From JAAYVZ01 sp035403265 (GTDB taxonomy: Bacteria; Acidobacteriota; Thermoanaerobaculia; Thermoanaerobaculales; Thermoanaerobaculaceae), in NCBI GenBank assembly GCA_035403265.1, contig DAONEV010000238.1:1-6818 (forward strand): a stretch of DNA of 6,818 nucleotides, given 5' to 3'. Every line of letters begins with the position of its first letter. Positions within the stretch are counted from its first letter, which is position 1. A program made the translations under genes and the position numbers. Below are positions 1-5,833 of the stretch, in pieces. The notes beneath the pieces are model-generated. The model did not search any database. It was given only the letters and a program-made list of their open reading frames with translations, and was not told where the DNA came from.

Positions 1-118
1 CGCAGATGAATACGTTGGGTCCCGCAATCAGCTTGCGTACCTCGTGCTGACTCTTGCCACAAAAGGAGCAGTACAATAGTTTGTCGTCATCGCTCCTGTC
101 ACTTCGGTCTCTGCTCAT
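1..118 (-). CDS. clpX: ClpX N-terminal zinc-binding domain (partial, runs off left edge)
   Basis: Reading leftwards from ATG at 118, the 39 visible residues begin MSRDRSDRSDDDK and continue LLYCSFCGKSQHEVRKLIAG, then PNVFIC. This is a near-exact match to the start of ClpX, the AAA+ unfoldase that feeds substrates to the ClpP protease in the cytosol. Three of the four zinc-ligand cysteines are visible (C17, C20, C39); the fourth would lie just past the edge. A GAGG Shine-Dalgarno lies 8 nt before the ATG. A separate zinc-finger protein with only this domain cannot be excluded, because the AAA+ part is outside the window. G+C over 1-150 is about 51% by hand count, well below the roughly 70% of the neighbouring genes. 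The usual upstream neighbours tig and clpP are absent; instead the truncated purD frame enters this start codon in phase. Foreign or misjoined origin is likely. Confidence 0.85.
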   Translation of the reverse strand, partial: MSRDRSDRSDDDKLLYCSFCGKSQHEVRKLIAGPNVFIC

Positions 119-1147
119 AATGCCATCCTCATTCTCGCACGATTGTTGGGGCCGGCGGACATGACATTCCGCCTCATGCCGCCAACCGGCCCGCAGGTTT
201 CCAAGGTCACCTCGGACCGCCGCCTGCAGGAGCGGCAAGAGGTCGTCGTCGAGGCGGGGGATCACGACCTGGGTCTCCGGGTCGCCGAGCCGGCAGTTGT
301 ACTCCAGCAGCTTCGGCCCGTCGGCCGTGACCATCACGCCGGCGTAGAGAACGCCCCGGAAGGGTCGGCCTTCCTGGGCGAGTGCGCTCACGGTGGGATA
401 CACGATATCCCGCAGGATCGCCGTTCCCGGCCCCTGCGGCAACGAGGCCGGCGAGATGGCACCCATGCCGCCGGTGTTCGGACCGGTGTCGCCATCGCCA
501 AGCCGCTTGTAGTCGCGGGCCGAGGCGAGGGGAAGGACGGTGGTGCCGTCCGTCAGCACCATGAACGACACCTCGCTTCCCTCGAGACACTCCTCGACCA
601 GCACGCGCTCACCGGCCGAGCCGAAGGCGCGCTCCTCGAAGAAGCGCACCAGCGCCTCCTCGACCTGGTCGCGGCTGCGGCACACCACCACACCTTTGCC
701 AGCCGCCAGCCCGTCCGCCTTGAACACCACCGGCAGACCGAACCGCTTGGCTCCCGCCACCGCCTCGTCGAGGTTGCGCGCGACCACCGCCTGCGCCGTC
801 GGGATGCCGTGGCGCTGGCAGAGATCCTTGGCGAACACCTTGCTGCCTTCGATCTCCGCCGCCGCCCGGGTGGGGCCGAGCATTGCCAGGCCATGCCTGG
901 CGAACTCGTCCGCGATCCCGAGGCACAGTGGCAGCTCGGGCCCGACCACCGTGAAATCCATGTGCAGGGAGGCGGCGAACTCGGCCAGCTCCACGGTCGC
1001 GTCGGCTGCGATCGGCACGCAGTGGGCGAGCGCCGCCATGCCGGGGTTGCCGGGAGCGGCGTACAGCTCCTCCACCCCCTCGGCGTGGGACAGCTTCCAC
1101 GCCAGGGCGTGCTCGCGCGCACCGCTGCCAACAATGAGGACTCTCAC
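1..1147 (-). CDS. purD: PurD, phosphoribosylamine-glycine ligase, C-terminally truncated and in frame with ClpX
   Basis: GAR synthetase joins 5-phosphoribosylamine and glycine using ATP, the second step of de novo purine synthesis in the cytosol. The GTG start at 1147 gives the family N-terminus (RVLIVGSGAREHALAWKLS) and has a GGGAGG Shine-Dalgarno 7 nt upstream. ATP-grasp features follow: KADGLAAGKG at residues 143-152, DTGPNTGGMGAISPA from 220, and EYNCRLGDPETQ at 282-293, with metal-binding Glu and Asn. Homology stops near residue 328-330 (WRHEAECHV), where the C-terminal GARS domain should begin; PurD is normally about 420-430 residues, so about 100 are missing. The next 13 codons are not PurD-like, and codon 344 is the ATG of clpX. 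No stop occurs before the window edge, so the open frame is given to position 1. The enzyme as written is probably inactive. The identification is firm; whether the truncation is real or an assembly artefact is not. Confidence 0.9.
   Translation of the reverse strand, partial: MRVLIVGSGAREHALAWKLSHAEGVEELYAAPGNPGMAALAHCVPIAADATVELAEFAASLHMDFTVVGPELPLCLGIADEFARHGLAMLGPTRAAAEIEGSKVFAKDLCQRHGIPTAQAVVARNLDEAVAGAKRFGLPVVFKADGLAAGKGVVVCRSRDQVEEALVRFFEERAFGSAGERVLVEECLEGSEVSFMVLTDGTTVLPLASARDYKRLGDGDTGPNTGGMGAISPASLPQGPGTAILRDIVYPTVSALAQEGRPFRGVLYAGVMVTADGPKLLEYNCRLGDPETQVVIPRLDDDLLPLLQAAVRGDLGNLRAGWRHEAECHVRRPQQSCENEDGIMSRDRSDRSDDDKLLYCSFCGKSQHEVRKLIAGPNVFIC
127..130 (-). promoter_or_regulatory. 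Shine-Dalgarno for clpX
   Basis: GAGG on the minus strand, 8 nt upstream of the clpX ATG at 118. It supports 118 as an independent translation start even though the purD frame is open through it. It also differs from the three leaderless-type starts elsewhere in the window. Confidence 0.55.
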
Positions 1148-1154
1148 GGTGGCG

Positions 1155-1160
1155 CCTCCC
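1155..1160 (-). promoter_or_regulatory. Shine-Dalgarno deciding the purD GTG start
   Basis: GGGAGG on the minus strand, 7 nt before the GTG at 1147. It fixes this GTG as the start, in agreement with the conserved N-terminal RVLIVGSGAREH. It implies a leadered transcript, unlike the other starts in this window. Confidence 0.7.
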
Positions 1161-1184
1161 AGGCGATTCCGCTCATCACCGCTG

Positions 1185-1190
1185 ATCTTA
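1185..1190 (-). promoter_or_regulatory. Candidate -10 element for purD (TAAGAT)
   Basis: TAAGAT on the minus strand, 37 nt before the purD GTG, in the 93-bp gap after the upstream PHP gene. Transcription about 7 nt downstream would give a leader of roughly 30 nt carrying the Shine-Dalgarno. The same hexamer occurs as the -10 candidate before the gene at 4961. No convincing -35 is visible; TTGCTG at 1214-1219 lies too far away (23 bp). A competing TAATCT lies at 1193-1198. Confidence 0.35.
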
Positions 1191-1213
1191 CCAGATTACC
1201 CGCTGGTATCTGG
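1189..1213. repeat. Two interleaved inverted repeats upstream of purD
   Basis: TACCAG (1189-1194) and CTGGTA (1203-1208) form perfect 6-bp arms with an 8-nt centre. CCAGAT (1191-1196) and ATCTGG (1208-1213) form a second perfect pair with an 11-nt centre. The first overlaps the candidate purD -10. The arrangement could be an operator, or two mutually exclusive hairpins in RNA reading through from the PHP gene. No U-tract follows, so it does not look like an intrinsic terminator. Confidence 0.4.
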
Positions 1214-1240
1214 CAGCAAGAGCGAGGTTTGGAACCGTCG

Positions 1241-2305
1241 TCAGGTCACCACGGCCAGCCCGCGGTCGTCGAGCCAGGAGCGTAACCCGTCGAGCAGCTC
1301 GAAGTTGAGGATGCTCGGACGGTCGAGCCCGGCAAGCATGGCCAGGGCGGTGGCGTTGCGGTCGAACTCCAGGTGCCTGGGGTGATGGGCGTCCGAGGCG
1401 AGGACGAACCGGCAGCCGGCCTGTGCAGCCATGGCCGCGAGGCCCGCATCCAGGTCCTGGCGGCGAGGAAACCCATTGATCTCGAGGGCGACACCGATCT
1501 CGGCGGCTTGCCGGAAGACCAGCTCCCAGTTGACTCTCAGTCCGCTTCGGCGGGCGAAGAGGCGGCATCTGGGGTGCGCGAGGACGCACACACCGGGCTC
1601 CTCGATGGCGCGCAGCAAGCGACCGGTCTGGTCGCGGCGGTCAGCCAGCTCGGTGTGGACGGCCGCGACCAGGAAGAGCCCGCCCCGGCGCGAACGCGGC
1701 AGGTCCAGGCTGCCATCCTCCAGGACCTCGGCCTCCAGCCCCTGGAGTAGCCGCACCTCCTCTCCGTGGCGCCGGTTCCAGGCGTCGACCGCGACCCGCT
1801 GCAGCCTGAGGCCTTCCTCGTCGAGGCCGTTGACGCACCCCAGGCCGCGCGAATGGTCCGCGACGACCGCCCAACTGGCACCCCGGCGGAGGCAGGCGCG
1901 AGCCATCGCCTCGAGCGTCCCGGCGCCATCCGAGGCGCAGGTGTGCCAGTGCACGGCGCCGCGGAGCTCCGCGACTCTCAGGGACGACCCAACAGCAAGC
2001 CTGGCGTCGACCTCGGCGGCGGTCAGGAACCCCTGCCGGCTCGAGACCTGGCGCGGCCGATGCGGCCCGGCCAGACGTTGCACGGCCGCCGTCAGGGCAT
2101 CGGGACCGTGGCACTGGCGGAACATGGCGACAGTGGGCAGGGCTTCAAGTGGGATGGCCTCCGGTAGCCGGCGCCCGCCGGCGAGCTCGCGCGGAAAGTC
2201 GAAGACCGCGTAGCCGGCACGCAGCATCGCGAGACGGCCTTCGCCGGGCGACTGGCTCTCCGCCAGTTGAAACAGCGCCTCGGCCAGGGCCCCGTTGCTC
2301 ACCAT
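1241..2305 (-). CDS. PolX-type PHP-domain phosphoesterase lacking the polymerase domain
   Basis: This 354-residue cytosolic protein carries a complete PHP metallo-phosphoesterase domain at about residues 113-345. The metal-ligand positions are all filled: H119 and H121 (HWH), D126 (SDG), H151 (ADHS), E191, H217 (AAVHT), H244 (LAHP), D305 and H307 (SDAHH). PolX-specific signatures are CVNGLDEEGL at 158-166 and DGSLDLP at 197-203. In bacterial PolX (about 570 residues) a helix-hairpin-helix region and a Pol-beta-like polymerase precede the PHP domain. Here residues 5-80 resemble that first helical region (ALAEALFQLAE, then LEALPTVAMFRQCHG) with the hairpin glycines lost. Only about 30 residues separate it from the PHP domain, so the polymerase core is absent. 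PolX PHP domains act as 3'-5' exonucleases or 3'-end phosphoesterases in repair; the substrate here is inferred. The ATG at 2305 has a TAGGCT hexamer at -12 to -7, suggesting a leaderless start. It is divergent from polA; purD follows 93 bp downstream. Confidence 0.85.
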   Translation of the reverse strand: MVSNGALAEALFQLAESQSPGEGRLAMLRAGYAVFDFPRELAGGRRLPEAIPLEALPTVAMFRQCHGPDALTAAVQRLAGPHRPRQVSSRQGFLTAAEVDARLAVGSSLRVAELRGAVHWHTCASDGAGTLEAMARACLRRGASWAVVADHSRGLGCVNGLDEEGLRLQRVAVDAWNRRHGEEVRLLQGLEAEVLEDGSLDLPRSRRGGLFLVAAVHTELADRRDQTGRLLRAIEEPGVCVLAHPRCRLFARRSGLRVNWELVFRQAAEIGVALEINGFPRRQDLDAGLAAMAAQAGCRFVLASDAHHPRHLEFDRNATALAMLAGLDRPSILNFELLDGLRSWLDDRGLAVVT

Positions 2306-2311
2306 CTCACC

Positions 2312-2317
2312 AGCCTA
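2312..2317 (-). promoter_or_regulatory. Leaderless-type -10 element for the PHP gene
   Basis: TAGGCT (consensus TANNNT) lies exactly at -12 to -7 relative to the ATG at 2305, so transcription would begin at the start codon. No Shine-Dalgarno at a normal distance and no clear -35 is seen. The hexamer itself is a weak match, but two other genes in the window share the same exact offset. Confidence 0.45.
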
Positions 2318-2362
2318 CACCCCCGTTCACCGGCCTGTGCGCGGCAACCGGAGGCAGGAGCA

Positions 2363-2377
2363 CCTCGGCCACCGAGG
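2363..2377. repeat. 15-bp dyad centred between the divergent PHP and polA starts
   Basis: CCTCGG, cca, CCGAGG: perfect 6-bp arms around a 3-nt centre. The centre is base 2370, which is exactly 65 bp from both the PHP start (2305) and the polA start (2435). A shared operator is possible. GC-rich 6-bp palindromes also arise easily by chance in such DNA. Nothing else clear was found in the 129-bp spacer apart from the two -10 hexamers. Confidence 0.35.
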
Positions 2378-2422
2378 CCAGGCGACCCACCGCCGATCCC
2401 CGGGCGCCTGGCGGGGCCATGC

Positions 2423-2428
2423 TATCGT
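2423..2428 (+). promoter_or_regulatory. Leaderless-type -10 element for polA
   Basis: TATCGT (TANNNT) lies exactly at -12 to -7 relative to the polA ATG at 2435. There is no Shine-Dalgarno before that ATG. The element supports 2435 over the in-frame upstream ATG at 2267. Confidence 0.55.
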
Positions 2429-2434
2429 ACGGCC

Positions 2435-4951
2435 ATGCAACGGCTTCTGCTGGTGGACGGGCACTCCAACCTGTACCGGGCGTTCTTCGCGATTCGGGCT
2501 CCCCTTTCGGCCCCTGACGGCACGCCCACGGGCGCCGCCTACGCGTTCCTGCGCATGCAGCACAAGCTTCTCAAGGAGCTGCAGCCGACCCATGTCGCTG
2601 TGGCGTTCGACGCCGGGCGGGAGACCTTCCGCACCCGCATGGACGCCCGCTACAAGGCCCAGCGTCCACCCATGCCCGACGACCTGCGGGTGCAGGTCCC
2701 GCTCGTGCAGGAGGCTCTCGGGGACCTCGGCCTGGAGGTGCTCAGCGAGGCCGACGTCGAGGCGGACGACGTCATCGCGACCCTGGCCCGGCGGGCCGCC
2801 GCTGAGGGCTTCGAGGTGGTGATCGCCTCGTCGGACAAGGACCTCATGCAGCTCGTGCACGACCCTTCCGTCCGCATGTGGCACACCCGGCACGAGAGGC
2901 TCCTCGATGAGGCAGGGGTTCTGGAGGTCTTCGGGGTGCCGCCGGCCCAGGTGCCGGAGGTGCTGGCGATCATGGGTGACAGCTCCGACAACGTGCCCGG
3001 TTGCCCGGGGATCGGGGAGAAGGGCGCCCTCGCACTCATCCGGCAGTGGGGCACTCTCGACCAGGTCCTCGCCCATCTCGACTCCGTCACGCCCCCACGC
3101 CTGGCGACGCTGCTTCAGACCCACCGGGGAGAGGTCGAGCTGTCACGCCAGCTCGTGACGGTCCGCACCGACGTCGGGGTGGCGCCGGACCTCGGCAAGT
3201 TGCTGATCCGCCAGCCCCATCGCGAAGCGCTGGTCGAGCTGTACCGGCGTCTCGGGTTCACGTCGCTGCTGGCCGAGCTGGAGGGACCGCCGGCCGCACC
3301 CGCGCCTGCTGCCAGCGCCACCGAGTCGACGCTCGAGGAGATCGCCGCGGCGCTGCGCTCAGGCCAGGCCCGGGCGGTTGCCTGGGACGGCGACGGGATC
3401 GCGCTCGGGCTACCTGCCGAGGTGCTGGTGTGCCACGGCGCCGCATTCGAGCCGGCACGGTCACTGGCAGCGCAGCTCGGCGACCTCTGGTGCCACGACG
3501 CCAAAGCCCTGCTCGCCCGCCTACGCGATGCCGGAGCCGAGGTCAGTGCGGTGCCCCGAGACACCATGCTGGCAGGCTACCTGCTGGCTCCCGGCGAGAC
3601 CGTCGACCTGCCGGCGCTGGCGCGACGACACGGCGTCGGCCTGCCAGTCGAGACGGGGGTCGGAGAGACCGCTCGGGTGGTGCGCGAGCTTCAGGGGGTC
3701 CTGGAGGCTTCCCTGCGCCGGGAGGGCCTCGAGAAGGTCTTCACGGACATCGAGATGCCCCTGGTGCCAGTGCTCGAGGCAATGGAGCGCACGGGCCTCC
3801 GCCTGGAGCCGGCCGTGCTGGCAGACCTCTCCTCGCGCCTGGAGGCCTCCCTCGCGGGGCTCGAGCGCGACATCCATACGGAGGCAGGCGGCCCATTCAA
3901 TATCAACTCCCCACAGCAGTTGTCCGAGGTGCTTTTTGCCCGTCGCGGGCTGCCTGTGCTGCGCCGCACCAGCAAGACGAAGGCGCCCTCCACCGACGCG
4001 GACGTCCTCCAGGTGCTGGCGGCGCGCGGTTTCCACCTGCCAGCCCTCATCCTCGAGTACCGTGAGCAGGCCAAGCTCAAGTCCACCTACGTCGACGCCC
4101 TGCCACGCCAGGTGGCCGCCGACGGCCGCATCCACACCCGCTTCAACCAGGCAGTCGCCGCCACCGGGCGGCTGTCGTCCTCCGACCCCAACCTGCAAAA
4201 CATCCCGGTGCGCAGCGAGCTGGGCAGGGCCGTGCGGGAGGCGTTCGTGGCCGAGTCCGGGCATCTCCTGGTGGCCGCCGACTACTCTCAGATCGAGCTG
4301 CGGGTGCTGGCCCACCTCGCCGACGAGCCGACCCTGCAGGCCGCCTTCGCTGCCGGCGAGGACATCCACGCCACGACGGCGGCGCTGGTCTTCGGCGTCG
4401 CCCCGGAGCTCATTGGGCCCGACCAGCGGCGGGCCGCCAAGACCATCAACTTCGGCCTCATCTACGGCATGGGCGCCTACTCCCTGGCCCGCGACCTCGG
4501 GGTCCAAACGGGCGAAGCGCAGCGCTTCATCGACACCTACTTCGCCCGTTTTCCGCGCGTGCGCGAGTACCTCGAGGGGATCAAGGCCCAGGCCCGGATC
4601 ACCGGAAAGGTGTCGACCCTGTTTGGCCGCATCCGCTACATCGAGGGGCTTGCGGCCGCCAACGCGCAGTTGCGCGGCAACGCTGAGCGGCAGGCCATCA
4701 ACGCGCCGGTCCAGGGCACCGCCGCCGACCTCATCAAGCTGGCCATGATCCGCCTTCACGCGCGTCTCCTCGGCCGCTCCGCGAGGCTTGTCCTGCAGGT
4801 CCACGACGAGCTTATCGTCGAAGCCCGGGAAAAGGAGGCGGAGGAGATCGGCGAGCTGATGCGCGAGGTGATGGAAGGGGTTGCCGAGCTGCGGGTGCCG
4901 CTTCGCGTCGACATCGGCGTCGGCCGCACCTGGGCCACCGCCAAAGGGTAA
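2435..4951 (+). CDS. polA: DNA polymerase I (5' nuclease plus polymerase, degenerate proofreading domain)
   Basis: This 838-residue PolA fills gaps and removes RNA primers in replication and repair. Residues 1-285 are the 5' nuclease: D8, D59, E109, D111, D112, D134, D136, D182 and D185 are in place, followed by the DNA-binding helix-turn GCPGIGEKGA. Residues 435-838 are the family A polymerase: TGRLSS at 577, motif A DYSQIELR with catalytic D616, motif B with R665, K669, F673 and Y677, and motif C VHDE with H790, D791 and E792. F673 at the ribose-selectivity position predicts preference for dNTPs over dideoxy-NTPs. The middle region (about 297-430) is shorter than in E. coli and lacks the exonuclease motifs: DGD at 318-320 replaces DTE, the second motif reads HDAKALL, and no YxxxD is seen. 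Proofreading is therefore probably absent, as in Taq polymerase. The start at 2435 is chosen because the family N-terminus (RLLLVDGHSNLYRAF) begins there and TATCGT lies at -12; a 56-codon extension from 2267 is not PolA-like and overlaps the PHP gene. Confidence 0.97.
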   Translation: MQRLLLVDGHSNLYRAFFAIRAPLSAPDGTPTGAAYAFLRMQHKLLKELQPTHVAVAFDAGRETFRTRMDARYKAQRPPMPDDLRVQVPLVQEALGDLGLEVLSEADVEADDVIATLARRAAAEGFEVVIASSDKDLMQLVHDPSVRMWHTRHERLLDEAGVLEVFGVPPAQVPEVLAIMGDSSDNVPGCPGIGEKGALALIRQWGTLDQVLAHLDSVTPPRLATLLQTHRGEVELSRQLVTVRTDVGVAPDLGKLLIRQPHREALVELYRRLGFTSLLAELEGPPAAPAPAASATESTLEEIAAALRSGQARAVAWDGDGIALGLPAEVLVCHGAAFEPARSLAAQLGDLWCHDAKALLARLRDAGAEVSAVPRDTMLAGYLLAPGETVDLPALARRHGVGLPVETGVGETARVVRELQGVLEASLRREGLEKVFTDIEMPLVPVLEAMERTGLRLEPAVLADLSSRLEASLAGLERDIHTEAGGPFNINSPQQLSEVLFARRGLPVLRRTSKTKAPSTDADVLQVLAARGFHLPALILEYREQAKLKSTYVDALPRQVAADGRIHTRFNQAVAATGRLSSSDPNLQNIPVRSELGRAVREAFVAESGHLLVAADYSQIELRVLAHLADEPTLQAAFAAGEDIHATTAALVFGVAPELIGPDQRRAAKTINFGLIYGMGAYSLARDLGVQTGEAQRFIDTYFARFPRVREYLEGIKAQARITGKVSTLFGRIRYIEGLAAANAQLRGNAERQAINAPVQGTAADLIKLAMIRLHARLLGRSARLVLQVHDELIVEAREKEAEEIGELMREVMEGVAELRVPLRVDIGVGRTWATAKG

Positions 4952-4954
4952 GAT
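4949..4954 (+). promoter_or_regulatory. Leaderless-type -10 overlapping the polA stop codon
   Basis: TAAGAT lies exactly at -12 to -7 of the ATG at 4961, and its first three bases are the polA TAA stop codon. The downstream gene could thus have its own leaderless transcript despite the 9-bp intergenic gap. No Shine-Dalgarno is visible at a normal spacing before 4961. Confidence 0.5.
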
Positions 4955-4960
4955 ACTGCC

Positions 4961-5833
4961 ATGCGAACCAGCGTCGTGATTCCCCTGCTGCTCATCGCCA
5001 CCACGGTCTCGGCCCAGAAGCCGTGGGAGACGCGGGTGGACCTTGCCGTCCCGGTGCCAGTGGAGCTGCCGGCCATCCCTCCCCTCAACCCCTTCTCCAC
5101 ACCCGCATCGGCACCGCCACTGGCCAGGAGCACACCACTGAGAGAGAAGCACGTCGGCACGTTCCCGGTCCAGGTTGCCGCCTATGTCGACGGCACCGGG
5201 GCCTGCCGCCGCGCGGTGCTCGTGCGCGCTCCGTGGGGCGGGCTCGGCGCCGAGCTGCAGGCTGCGTTCGCCGTGACCACCTTCACTCCGGGCCGTTCCT
5301 TCGGCGGACCGGTGGCGACCTGGCTGCCTGTGTCGGTCGACCTCCGGGGCCGCATCAACGAAGGACGGGTACTGAGCCTCAATGTCAGCCTTCCCGACCC
5401 GGCTGCTCCTCCGGATGCGGATGCCGGGGCCGTCCCCACGCCGGAGAAGCGCGACCTCGACCTGCAGGCCGTGCAAGCCGAGAAGCTGGACCAGCTTCCG
5501 GCCCCCAAACGCTTCCGGGCCCGGATCAACGAGCGCACCTGGCGCGAGAACGTGCGCTTTCTCGCCCAGATCGGTGTCAACGGGCGCGTCGAGAAGGTCG
5601 TCTTCCTGAGCTGCCCGGAGGGACTGCGGGGATGGCTCCTCGCTTCCCTGTCGGGGTGGGTGTTCCAGCCGGGTCAGAACGTCGAGGGTCCGGTCGAGAC
5701 CTGGGCCGTGGTCGAGGCAGGGATCGAGGTCGGCGCCGACGATCTCGCAGCGGACACACTCCGAGTCAGCCGCGAGACACTGTACCCGCGGCCGGACGCA
5801 CGATCCGCCGGCGGTCCCCCTCCCGGCGCGTGA
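4961..5833 (+). CDS. Secreted protein with two TonB C-terminal-like repeats
   Basis: This 290-residue protein has an N-terminal signal peptide (MRTSVVIPLLLIATTVSA, likely cut before Q19), so it is exported. A proline-rich stretch (about 28-60) leads to two similar units at about 68-130 and 197-258. Each has the TonB-C pattern: a strand, a turn with glycine (VDGTG or VNGRV), a VLV/VVF strand, a helix, then F-PG...GPV-TW and a final strand. The units share FTPGRSFGGPVATW and FQPGQNVEGPVETW. A charged, proline-containing linker separates them. The only two cysteines, C82 and C218, fall in different units. Genuine TonB couples the inner-membrane proton motive force to outer-membrane receptors and keeps its N-terminal anchor; here the hydrophobic segment looks cleavable, so the role is unknown. 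The gene starts 9 bp after polA and its last 68 bp are antisense to selB. No enzymatic motif was recognised. Confidence 0.75.
   Translation: MRTSVVIPLLLIATTVSAQKPWETRVDLAVPVPVELPAIPPLNPFSTPASAPPLARSTPLREKHVGTFPVQVAAYVDGTGACRRAVLVRAPWGGLGAELQAAFAVTTFTPGRSFGGPVATWLPVSVDLRGRINEGRVLSLNVSLPDPAAPPDADAGAVPTPEKRDLDLQAVQAEKLDQLPAPKRFRARINERTWRENVRFLAQIGVNGRVEKVVFLSCPEGLRGWLLASLSGWVFQPGQNVEGPVETWAVVEAGIEVGADDLAADTLRVSRETLYPRPDARSAGGPPPGA

Noticed and set aside
143..1285. A 380-codon open frame on the plus strand opposite purD
   Set aside because: It is antisense to purD, which carries conserved ATP-grasp motifs; the translation is a compositional shadow with no family match.
2267..2434. In-frame upstream extension of polA from the ATG at 2267
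   Set aside because: The 56 added residues are proline- and arginine-rich and not PolA-like, overlap the PHP gene's 5' end, and would include the promoter hexamer at 2423.
5766..5768. The UGA ending selB as a selenocysteine codon
   Set aside because: The protein already ends at the usual SelB C-terminus, and I saw no SECIS-like hairpin or homologous continuation after it.
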